From the NCBI GenBank assembly GCA_030146875.1, contig JASLAX010000141.1, positions 1 through 15,370 on the forward strand: a stretch of 15,370 bases of DNA, in the 5' to 3' direction. The notes beneath the pieces are model-generated. The model saw nothing but the letters and a program-made list of their open reading frames with translations. It did no database searches and was not told where the DNA came from. The position numbers and the translations under genes are program-made. Below are positions 1 to 6,591 of the stretch, in pieces; the first letter of the stretch is position 1; each line of letters starts with the position of its first letter. Source of the stretch: Longimicrobiaceae bacterium. Its GTDB lineage: Bacteria > Gemmatimonadota > Gemmatimonadetes > Longimicrobiales > Longimicrobiaceae.

Positions 1-1448
1 GGACGCGCCGCCGGCGGCGCGGGCTGCGGCGTGGCGGGGTTGGACGGGGCCACCGTCCCCGGATTGACCGGCGCCGGTGCGGGCTGCGACGGACGCGAGG
101 CCGGGGGCGGGGAGGACGTGCCCCCCTGCGCCCCGCCGGACGGCGCCCGTCCCGCATCGGCGCCGGGGGTGGAGGGCTCCGTGAAGCCGCCGTCGGGCTC
201 GTCGACCGACGGCTGGGGCTCGCCCGTCACCGGCGCGTTCGGCTCCGCGGCCACGGCGGACGCGGGCGTCCCGTCGTCGGCGCGCTCCGCGCCGCCGTCT
301 CCGCCGCGGCCGAACGCCCACCAGGCGCCGGCGCCGCCCACGAAGAAGAGGACCAGGACCAGCGCCCACGCGGGGAATCCCTTCCGCCGCGCCGGGGCCA
401 CGGGCGCCCGGGCCGATGGCGGCGGAGCGGGGATGGCGGGGGCCGACTGGGCCACGGGTGCGGGGCGGGGATCCGGCCGGCGGTCGATGACCGTGCGGTC
501 GTCGTCCTCCGGGGCGGCGACCACCACCGCGGGCGCCGCGGCGACGGGGACGGCGGCCGCGGCGGGAGCCGGCACGGCTTCCCCCGCCAGCGCCGCCTCC
601 AGCGCGTCCACGAAGGCGTCGGCGTCGGGGTAGCGCTCGGCGGGGTCGTGGGCCAGCGCGCGGCGGATCACGTCGCAGACGGCCTGGTTCACCCCTGCGC
701 CCGCCTGCAGGTCGCCCGTGGGGCAGGGGGTCTCCTCGCCGCCGCGCCCCTGCGGGAACGGCTTCTCGCCGGTCAGCAGCAGCCAGCCCAGCACGCCCAG
801 GGAGAAGACGTCGGCCGCGGCGGTGAGCTGCTTGGCGCCGCGGAGCTGCTCGGGCGACGCGTAGGCGGGGGAGAGCGGCGCGCCCCCGTGCGTCATCCGG
901 GTCAGCGTGTCCTCGTCCGTCAGCACGCGCGCGATGCCGAAGTCCAGCACGCAGACGCGGAACGGCTCGTCCCCCTGCGGCTCGGCCAGGAACACGTTCC
1001 CCGGCTTCACGTCGCGGTGCACCACCCCGGCGCGGTGGCCCACGGCCACCCCCTCGGCGGCCGCCCGCAGGATGTCCAGGCCCACGCCGGGCTCCGGGGC
1101 GCCCTCGCGGCCCAGGCGCGTGGCCAGGTCCTCGCCGCGCAGCAGCTCCATGACGATGAAGTCGATCCCGGTCTCGGGATCGGTGCCGTAGTCGTAGACG
1201 GGAACGACGTTGGGATGGTGCGGAAGGGCGGCGGCGGCGCGGGCCTCGCGCTGGAAGCGCTCGCGCACCTGCTCGCGCGTGGCCGCGTCGGGCGCGTTCA
1301 GCGTGATGACCTTCACGGCCACGGTGCGCCCCAGGCGCTCGTCGTGGGCGCTGTACACCGCCGCGAAGCCGCCCAGGCCGATGACCTCCTCGATCCGGTA
1401 TCGCTTCACCAGCACCTTCCCGGCGAGCAGCCCTTCCAGTCCGGACAT
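1..1448 (-). CDS. Transmembrane Ser/Thr protein kinase (Hanks type), C-terminus cut by window edge
   Basis: Phosphorylates Ser/Thr on target proteins from the inner face of the membrane. About 482 codons are visible and the frame is open to base 1. The kinase domain fills residues ~15-290: glycine-rich loop GLGGFAAVY, ATP-binding lysine in VAVK (K46), catalytic loop HRDVKPGN (H144, D146, N151), DFG (D169) and the activation-segment motif YASPEQ. The loop reads GLGGFAAV instead of the more common GxGGMGxV. A Pro/Ala-rich linker follows, then a single membrane span at ~361-379 (starts WALVLVLFF). The visible tail after the span is Pro/Ser/Ala-rich, low-complexity and probably periplasmic; no PASTA or propeller repeat is seen before the edge. 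The start at 1448 has AGGGAA upstream. It follows a terminator-like hairpin, so it is probably its own transcript. The domain call is secure; its targets are unknown. Confidence 0.95.
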   Translation of the reverse strand, partial: MSGLEGLLAGKVLVKRYRIEEVIGLGGFAAVYSAHDERLGRTVAVKVITLNAPDAATREQVRERFQREARAAAALPHHPNVVPVYDYGTDPETGIDFIVMELLRGEDLATRLGREGAPEPGVGLDILRAAAEGVAVGHRAGVVHRDVKPGNVFLAEPQGDEPFRVCVLDFGIARVLTDEDTLTRMTHGGAPLSPAYASPEQLRGAKQLTAAADVFSLGVLGWLLLTGEKPFPQGRGGEETPCPTGDLQAGAGVNQAVCDVIRRALAHDPAERYPDADAFVDALEAALAGEAVPAPAAAAVPVAAAPAVVVAAPEDDDRTVIDRRPDPRPAPVAQSAPAIPAPPPSARAPVAPARRKGFPAWALVLVLFFVGGAGAWWAFGRGGDGGAERADDGTPASAVAAEPNAPVTGEPQPSVDEPDGGFTEPSTPGADAGRAPSGGAQGGTSSPPPASRPSQPAPAPVNPGTVAPSNPATPQPAPPAAR

Positions 1449-1534
1449 GTTCCCTGATTCGCGGCTGATGGTGACGGCGCGCGCCCGCGCGGAGAACGCT
1501 CCCACACGGCAAGATGCGATCCGGCCCGCGACGA

Positions 1535-1567
1535 CGAGCGCCCCGGCGGTGACGGCCGGGGCGCTCG
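1535..1567 (-). terminator. Perfect 13-bp GC-rich hairpin downstream of the DUF5715 gene
   Basis: The arms 1535-1547 and 1555-1567 are perfect reverse complements (CGAGCGCCCCGGC against GCCGGGGCGCTCG) with a 7-nt loop. It starts 26 bases past the stop of the minus-strand gene at 1593-2462 and ends 87 bases before the kinase start. No clear T-run follows on the minus strand, which is usual for very GC-rich genomes. It probably ends the DUF5715 transcript and separates it from the kinase gene. Confidence 0.65.
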
Positions 1568-1592
1568 GGTGGCGGATCGCTCCGCGCGGGGG

Positions 1593-2462
1593 TCAGGCCG
1601 CGCGCCGCGGGGCCTCCATCTCCTCGTCCTCGGCGCGGCGGCGGCGGATGCGCCCGCCCACCGCGACTCCCACCAGCCCCAGCGCCACCAGGGCGCCCTC
1701 CAGCGCGTCCCCCTGCTCGGCCGGCGCGGCGGCGGCGCGCATCTGCGCCCTGGGGGCCGTCTTCGCGTCCTGCGCCACCTCGTCCTTCGCCATGGCCTCC
1801 AGCGCCGCGGCGGCGGCGGCGAGCGGCGACTCTTCCACGGGGGCGGCGTCCTCCGCCTTCGCGGCGAGCACGTCGTTCTCCCCCGCGCCGATGCGCTCCA
1901 GGTAGGCGCGGTACGCCCCCGGGAACACGGCCACGTGGAAGTGGGGCGGCGTGCGCTCGCGCGTCACGTCCAGCACCCCCTTCCCCTCCAGCGCCAGCAG
2001 GGCGGTCTCCAGCCAGCGCAGGCAGTCCGGGTCGCGCTCCACGCGCAGGTCCAGCGCCATTCCCGTGGGGTGCACGGAAAGGGCGTGGGCGTTGGAGGGC
2101 TGGCCGCTGAGGGGGCGCGTGGCACTGGTGACCACCAGCGGCGCGCCGCAGGCGGCGCGGTGCTGCGCGCCCAGGCGCTCCACCAGCACCCTGGTCTCCG
2201 GGCGCACCACCGGGAAGCTCACGCCCTTCGCCACCTTGTAGTCGCCGTTCCCCTCCAGGCGCACCAGGCGCCCGTCGGCCTCGAACTCCCGCACCTCGGC
2301 GGGCGTGCGCAGGAAGCTGTAGTCGCTCTCCTTGGCCACCTCGTTCTGGCGGACCATCGAGGCGGGAGAGCCGCGCAGGGTGACCGGCACCTTCGCCGCG
2401 ATGGGCGCGGCGGCGGTCAGGCTCGCCAGGGCGAGCAGCGGCGTCAGGATCCGGTGCTTCAT
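1593..2462 (-). CDS. DUF5715-type secreted protein with M15-like metal site
   Basis: Protein of 289 aa. Residues 1-23 form a signal peptide (MKHR, hydrophobic stretch, ending near AAPIAA). The central domain (~85-190) has the layout of the D,D-carboxypeptidase/M15 fold: a S-x-H-x6-D motif, SVHPTGMALD (S129, H131, D138), and a later HFH (H174, H176), together a complete H-D-H zinc set. C105 and C147 could form a disulfide. This matches my recollection of DUF5715, seen in Gemmatimonadota; a role in cutting or binding peptidoglycan cross-links is inference. After the domain comes an Ala/Glu-rich linker, a hydrophobic stretch at ~254-270 and RIRRRR, suggesting a C-terminal membrane anchor. AAGGAGAG and GAGGA lie just upstream of the ATG, supporting this start. 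The gene appears monocistronic. Confidence 0.85.
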   Translation of the reverse strand: MKHRILTPLLALASLTAAAPIAAKVPVTLRGSPASMVRQNEVAKESDYSFLRTPAEVREFEADGRLVRLEGNGDYKVAKGVSFPVVRPETRVLVERLGAQHRAACGAPLVVTSATRPLSGQPSNAHALSVHPTGMALDLRVERDPDCLRWLETALLALEGKGVLDVTRERTPPHFHVAVFPGAYRAYLERIGAGENDVLAAKAEDAAPVEESPLAAAAAALEAMAKDEVAQDAKTAPRAQMRAAAAPAEQGDALEGALVALGLVGVAVGGRIRRRRAEDEEMEAPRRAA

Positions 2463-2650
2463 GGGTCCTCTCTCCTTGCCTGCGTACGTACGCGCGGCCG
2501 TGGCCGGTGAGCCCGGTCGGGGGGCGCGATGCTTCGATGTGGTTACGTGGATTGTGGTTAGGATACCCCGGGTCCGTCGTGGGGTTCCACGTCCGGTGGG
2601 AATCGTGCGACGGAGAGCGGGGGTGTGTGTGGGACATCCAGAACGGCGAG

Positions 2651-2678
2651 CCCCTCCCCCGGTGGTCCGGGAGAGGGG
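2651..2678 (-). terminator. Hairpin in the gap between the beta-barrel and DUF5715 genes
   Basis: Arms 2651-2662 and 2667-2678 pair over 12 positions with one mismatch (C2657 against A2672) around a 4-base TGGT loop. It lies 83 bases downstream of the beta-barrel stop and 189 bases upstream of the DUF5715 start, so it could end the beta-barrel transcript. The rest of 2463-2760 shows no gene. The DUF5715 promoter must lie there, but only a weak TATCCT (minus strand, 2560-2565) without a matching -35 is visible. Confidence 0.5.
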
Positions 2679-2760
2679 TGCGTGGGGCGGGGCGTGGGGC
2701 GGGAACCTCCGGCGGGGCGTGCCCGTTTCGGCTCGGGCGGCGGGGGTGGAGCCGGTCCGG

Positions 2761-3393
2761 TCAGAAGGCGTAGCCGACGGTGATCCGCAGCGTGGGCAGC
2801 ACGCCGTGGATGGCGGTCTCGGCCTCGTCGCGCACGTCGGCGCCCAGGAAGCGCTTTACCCCGAAGCCCGCGCCGATCAGGACCCGGTCCCTGGAGCCGG
2901 TGAACCAGTTGTAGTCCAGCGAGGTGCCGGCGGTCCACGCGTGGCCCCGGCGCTCGCTGCCGCCGTCGGACTGCTCGCCGCGCATGTCCGCGTAGCCGCC
3001 CGTGCCGGCGATGGAGAAGCCGCGGGGCGCGTCGCCGCCGGGGTACCAGCGCACCTTCCCCTCGCCCGACAGGTACCTCACCTTTCCCTCGTCGTCGCGC
3101 GTCCCGGCGTCGTCGCCGACGGTGGTCTCCCACCCCAGGTCGAACTGGCTCACGCTGGCGCCGGCCGTGATGGACCGGGTGAGGCGGGCCTCGCCCTCCG
3201 CCGAGTTGAAGCCCAGCACCATCCCCAGCGGGTTCACCGAGACGGTGGCGCGCGGGGTGAAGGGCGCCTCCTCGCGGGCGGCGGGCGCGGCGGACTTCGC
3301 GGAGGCGAGGGCGCTGGTCTGCGCGTCGAGGGACGCGGCGGTCAGGGCGGAGAGCGCGGAGAGCGCGGCGGCGAGGCGGGTGGGGGAGGGCAT
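2761..3393 (-). CDS. Small outer-membrane beta-barrel protein (DUF3575/OmpW-like size)
   Basis: Protein of 210 aa. Residues 1-24 are a signal peptide (MPSPTRLAAALSALSALTAA, cleavage near LDA-Q). A short Ala/Lys-rich linker leads into alternating strands: VSVNPLGMVLGF, ARLTRSITAGASV, EGKVRWYPGG, FSIAGTGGYAD, RVLIGAGFGVKRF, and a last strand ending TVGYAF. The C-terminal Phe after alternating hydrophobics is the signal for outer-membrane assembly. The NPLG segment near the N-terminus and the R-W/Y-Y-P strand recall DUF3575; family membership is tentative. The same frame is open upstream to an ATG at 3474, but that would put 27 polar residues before the signal peptide. The ATG at 3393 has GGAG about 7 bases upstream. 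A structural or small-solute pore role is possible; no substrate can be read. Confidence 0.85.
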   Translation of the reverse strand: MPSPTRLAAALSALSALTAASLDAQTSALASAKSAAPAAREEAPFTPRATVSVNPLGMVLGFNSAEGEARLTRSITAGASVSQFDLGWETTVGDDAGTRDDEGKVRYLSGEGKVRWYPGGDAPRGFSIAGTGGYADMRGEQSDGGSERRGHAWTAGTSLDYNWFTGSRDRVLIGAGFGVKRFLGADVRDEAETAIHGVLPTLRITVGYAF

Positions 3394-3549
3394 CACGTGC
3401 TCCGGGGGGCGGTGCGGGTGTCGGGGCCGGGGCGCCGCGTCGGGCGCGTGGTTCTCGGGGCGTCGGGAAGGCAAGTGGAAGGCCGGGGCCCTTCCTACCG
3501 TTCAACGGAATGCCGGGAAAGGAGATGCGCCCGGCGGACGGGTTTCGTC

Positions 3550-3576
3550 CCTCCCCCGCCCTGTCACCGGGGGAGG
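3550..3576. repeat. CCTCCCCCG palindrome (hairpin), similar to the one at 2651-2678
   Basis: CCTCCCCCG (3550-3558) pairs perfectly with CGGGGGAGG (3568-3576) across a 9-base loop. The arm shares the core CTCCCCCG with the hairpin at 2651-2678. Its position between divergent genes argues against a simple terminator for either. It may be a dispersed intergenic palindrome (REP-like), but two copies are too few to prove this. Confidence 0.4.
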
Positions 3577-3673
3577 ACACCCGCACCGTCCCGGCGGGAG
3601 ACGGTGCGGCGGTGGGCGCGCGGCAGGAGCTCCGGGGGACGCCGATCGGGAGCCGCGGGGGACGCGGGCGGGC

Positions 3674-3701
3674 TTGTGCGCCCCCGCGGGGGCCGTAGGT
3701 T
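3674..3701 (+). promoter_or_regulatory. Putative promoter of the PIG-L gene with palindromic spacer
   Basis: TTGTGC (3674-3679), a 16-base spacer and TAGGTT (3696-3701) stand directly before the PIG-L start. The extended string TAGGTTGGAGCG matches the one upstream of the ABC ATPase gene (TACCTTGGAGCG at 8385-8396), which supports a shared -10-type element TAnnTTGG. The spacer holds a perfect 14-base palindrome, GCCCCCGCGGGGGC (3680-3693), a possible operator. If TAGGTT is the -10, transcription would start at or next to the ATG at 3709 (leaderless); alternatively GGAG at 3702-3705 acts as ribosome site from an upstream promoter. Confidence 0.4.
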
Positions 3702-3708
3702 GGAGCGG

Positions 3709-6342
3709 ATGACGAACGGACGACTCGTGGCGATGGCGCTCCTCGCCGCCGCGGCGCTCGGGGCCGCCCACCCGGAGCGCGCCCCCGCCCAGGAGCCGGG
3801 CCGGAGCGAGTACGACGGCGCCGCCGCGCTGGGGCTCTCGCTGCGCCGCGCGGGCACCGTGAAGCGGGTGCTGATGATCGGCGCCCACCCCGACGACGAG
3901 GACACCCAGGCGCTGACCTACTGGTCGCTGCGCGAGGGCGCCGACGTGGCCTACCTCTCCCTCACGCGGGGCGAGGGCGGGCAGAACGGCATCGGGACCG
4001 AGCTGCACGAGGCGTTGGGCCTGCTGCGCACCGAGGAGCTGCTCTCCGCGCGCCGGGTGGAGGGCGCGGCGCAGCTCTTCTCGCGCGCCTTCGACTTCGG
4101 CTACTCCAAGAGCGCCGAGGAGACCTTCCGCCACTGGCCGCGCGAGGAGGTCCTCTCCGACGTGGTGGCCGCCATCCGCCGCTTCCGGCCGGACGTGGTG
4201 GTCGCCGTGTTCAGCGGCACCCCGCGCGACGGCCACGGCCAGCACCAGGTCTCCGGGATGCTCGCCCGCGAGGCGTTCGCGGCCGCGGGAGACGGAACGC
4301 GCTTCCCGGAGCAGCTCCGCGCCGGCCTGCGCCCGCACCGCGCCGCCAAGCTGTACGTGGCGCAGCGCTCCAACCCGCAGGGCGCCACCGCCTCCCTTCC
4401 CGTGGGCGAGCTGGACCCGCTGGTGGGGCGCTCGTACTTCCAGCTCTCCATGGCATCGCGCTCGCGCCACCGCTCGCAGGACATGGGGCGCCCGGAGACG
4501 GCGGGCCCGCGCTCCGCCTACCTGCGCCGCATCCTTCCCGCCTCGGACCGGCCCGAGGCGTCCATCTGGGAGGGGATCGACACCACCCTGGCGGGGCGCG
4601 CCGACACCGGGACGCGCGGCAACCCGCCCGGCTACCAGGCGCTCGCGGCGTACGACCGGGAGATCGCCGCCGCCCGCGCCGCCGCGAACGCCCTGGACCC
4701 CGACCGCGTGGTGGAGCCGCTCGCCCGCGCGCTGCGGGCGCTGGACTCCGCCGCCGCCGAGTGGGCGCGGGCGGACCCCTCGCGCGTGGCCCCGGAGGCG
4801 CCCTTCCACGCCCTCGCCGAGCGAGCGGACGCCCAGGCGGCGCTCGCCCGCGCCGCCCGGCTGGTGCTGGACGCCACCGCCGCGCGCCCGCGCCTGGTGC
4901 CGGGGGACACCGTCACCGTCACCGTCTCGCTCTGGAACGGCGGCACGCGCGCGGTGCGCGTGGGCGCGCTGGAGCCCCGGCTGCCGGCCGGCTGGAGCGC
5001 GGAGGCGCTGGACCCCATGCCGGCGGAGCTCGCGGCCGGCGCCCTGGCCACGCGGCGCTTCCGGGTGCGCGTCCCGGCGGGCGCGGCGCCCTCGGAGGCG
5101 TACTTCCTCCGCGCGCCGCGGCAGGGCGACCTGTACCGCTGGACGGGCGACGTGGAGCTGGACGGCCGGCCCTTCGAGCCCGCCGCGGTGCGCGCCTCCG
5201 CCTCCGTCACCGTGGCGGGGGCGGGCGTGGACCTCTCCGCCGACGCGACCTTCGCGGAGCTGGACCTGCGCCAGGGCGAGCTGCGGCGCCCGGTGCTGGT
5301 CGTTCCCGCCGTCTCGGTCCGCGCGCTCCCGGCCGCGACCGTCCTGCCCCTGCGCCAGGGGCGGGCGGTGGCGCCGCTGCGCTGGCGGGTGCGCCTCTCC
5401 GCCGCGCGGCCCGTCGCCGGCACGCTCCGGGTCGCGGTGCCCGCCGGCTGGCGCGCGGATCCGTCCTCCCTCCCCCTCCGCTTCGCCGCGGCGGGGGAGT
5501 CGCGCGAGGTGGACGTGACGGTGGTGCCCACGGACGTGACGGCGGAGGGGACCTTCGAGGTCTCCGCCGCGTTCGAGGCGGAGGACGGGCGGACGTACGA
5601 CCGCGGGCTGGAGGTGGTCGACTATCCGCACGTCCGCGCGCGGCCGCTCTACCACGCCGCCCGCACCCGGGTGGTCGCCGCGGACCTGCGCGTCCCCGCG
5701 GTGCGGGTGGCCTACGTCACCGGCGCGGGCGAGGAGGGGCCGTCGGTCCTGGCCCCGCTCGGCATCACCCCCGACCTGCTGGACGAGAAGGCGCTCGCGT
5801 CGGGCGACCTCTCCCGCTACGACGTGATCGTGGCCGGGAGCCGCGCCTACGAGGTGCGCCCCGACCTGGCCGCGCACAACGACCGCCTGCTGGAGTACGT
5901 GCGGAACGGGGGGACGATGATCGTCCTCTACAACAAGTACGAGCTGGTGGAGGGGCGCTTCACCCCGTACCCGCTCACCATGGCGCGCCCCCACGGCCGC
6001 GTCGCCGACGAGACGGCACCCGTGCGGGTGCTGGTGCCGGACCACCCCGTCTTCACCGCGCCCAACCGCATCGCGGCGCGCGACTGGGAGGGGTGGGTGC
6101 AGGAGCGCGGGCTGTACTTCGCGCAGACGTGGGACCCCGCCTACACGCCGCTGCTCGAGACCGGCGACCCGGGCTCGGCCCCGCTCCGCGGCGGGCTGCT
6201 GGTCGCGAAGCACGGCCGCGGGACCTACGTCTACACCGGCCTGGCCTTCTTCCGGCAGCTCCCCGAGGGGCACCCCGGCGCCTACCGCCTCTTCGCCAAC
6301 CTCCTGGCGCTGGGCGCGAAGCCGGGACCGGTGCGGGAGTGA
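3709..6342 (+). CDS. Secreted PIG-L (LmbE-like) family deacetylase, multidomain
   Basis: Protein of 877 aa, predicted exported (residues 1-~28, hydrophobic core AMALLAAAALGAA, ending near APAQ). The N-terminal domain (~52-260) is PIG-L/LmbE: zinc motif AHPDDE (59-64, H60 and D63) and the distal GHGQH (175-179, H176 and H179). The family removes acetyl groups from N-acetylglucosamine-type sugars; the substrate here is unknown. The middle (~390-640) has two Ig-like/NEW3-type beta regions, for example DTVTVTVSLWNGG and LPAGWSAE, repeated as VPAGWRADPSSLPL. The C-terminus (~660-870) resembles a glutamine-amidotransferase-like/ThuA fold: YDVIVAGSRAYE, then LLEYVRNGGTMIVLYNKYE, without an obvious catalytic Cys. 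This three-part layout fits large secreted PIG-L proteins of environmental bacteria. The frame is open upstream to 2332, but only the ATG at 3709 gives a signal peptide; GGAG precedes it. Its stop overlaps the next start by 4 bases. Confidence 0.9.
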   Translation: MTNGRLVAMALLAAAALGAAHPERAPAQEPGRSEYDGAAALGLSLRRAGTVKRVLMIGAHPDDEDTQALTYWSLREGADVAYLSLTRGEGGQNGIGTELHEALGLLRTEELLSARRVEGAAQLFSRAFDFGYSKSAEETFRHWPREEVLSDVVAAIRRFRPDVVVAVFSGTPRDGHGQHQVSGMLAREAFAAAGDGTRFPEQLRAGLRPHRAAKLYVAQRSNPQGATASLPVGELDPLVGRSYFQLSMASRSRHRSQDMGRPETAGPRSAYLRRILPASDRPEASIWEGIDTTLAGRADTGTRGNPPGYQALAAYDREIAAARAAANALDPDRVVEPLARALRALDSAAAEWARADPSRVAPEAPFHALAERADAQAALARAARLVLDATAARPRLVPGDTVTVTVSLWNGGTRAVRVGALEPRLPAGWSAEALDPMPAELAAGALATRRFRVRVPAGAAPSEAYFLRAPRQGDLYRWTGDVELDGRPFEPAAVRASASVTVAGAGVDLSADATFAELDLRQGELRRPVLVVPAVSVRALPAATVLPLRQGRAVAPLRWRVRLSAARPVAGTLRVAVPAGWRADPSSLPLRFAAAGESREVDVTVVPTDVTAEGTFEVSAAFEAEDGRTYDRGLEVVDYPHVRARPLYHAARTRVVAADLRVPAVRVAYVTGAGEEGPSVLAPLGITPDLLDEKALASGDLSRYDVIVAGSRAYEVRPDLAAHNDRLLEYVRNGGTMIVLYNKYELVEGRFTPYPLTMARPHGRVADETAPVRVLVPDHPVFTAPNRIAARDWEGWVQERGLYFAQTWDPAYTPLLETGDPGSAPLRGGLLVAKHGRGTYVYTGLAFFRQLPEGHPGAYRLFANLLALGAKPGPVRE

Positions 6343-6548
6343 CCCGCGGCGAGCGCGCCGGCCCGTCCGCGAAGGACGAGATCGCCGCCCTCCTGCGGCG
6401 GCTCCCCGACGACTGCTCGTTCGAGGACGTCCAGTACCACCTGTACGTCCTGGCGAAGGTGCGGGAGGGGCTCGCGGCGGCGGATCGCGAGGACGTGCTG
6501 GACGAGGCGGAGGTGGACGCCCGCCTCTCCCGCTGGACGGACGGATGA
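6339..6548 (+). CDS. Small antitoxin-like protein, no toxin partner beside it
   Basis: Protein of 69 aa beginning with GTG in a GTGA overlap with the PIG-L stop, so translation is probably coupled. The sequence is helical and charged: IAALLRRLPDDCSFEDVQYHLYVL, then a helix KVREGLAAAD and a C-terminal EAEVDARLSRW. This pattern (LP-D-x-S/T-x-E-D-I/V-Q-Y-H-L/I-Y-V, then E-x-x-x-R-x-x-x-W) is common in short proteins often labelled addiction-module or RelB-like antitoxins. No RelE/ParE-type toxin follows; the next gene is a transporter binding protein. It could also be a small regulatory adaptor. Existence of the gene is well supported; its function is a guess from pattern. Confidence 0.75.
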   Translation: MTRGERAGPSAKDEIAALLRRLPDDCSFEDVQYHLYVLAKVREGLAAADREDVLDEAEVDARLSRWTDG

Positions 6549-6591
6549 CCCTGGCTGCTCCACGATGCAACGACTCGGACGACGGACACCG

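Larger units (their letters stand above)
3394..3708. promoter_or_regulatory. Divergent intergenic region between beta-barrel and PIG-L genes
   Basis: This 315-base gap sits between genes transcribed away from each other, so promoters for both should lie in it. Visible structure: a small palindrome CCGTTCAACGG at about 3498-3508, the CCTCCCCCG hairpin at 3550-3576, and the promoter-like element with an internal palindrome at 3674-3701. No convincing gene is present: the short open frames on both strands have no ribosome site and continue the codon bias of opposite-strand genes. I could not identify a convincing -10/-35 pair for the minus-strand gene. Confidence 0.5.

Noticed and set aside
648..1457. 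Plus-strand open frame opposite the kinase
   Set aside because: The minus strand encodes a kinase with complete catalytic motifs; the plus-strand product is low-complexity and has no ribosome site.
3394..3474. Longer N-terminus of the beta-barrel protein from ATG 3474
   Set aside because: It adds 27 Pro/Arg/His-rich residues in front of a normal signal peptide, while the ATG at 3393 has its own GGAG.
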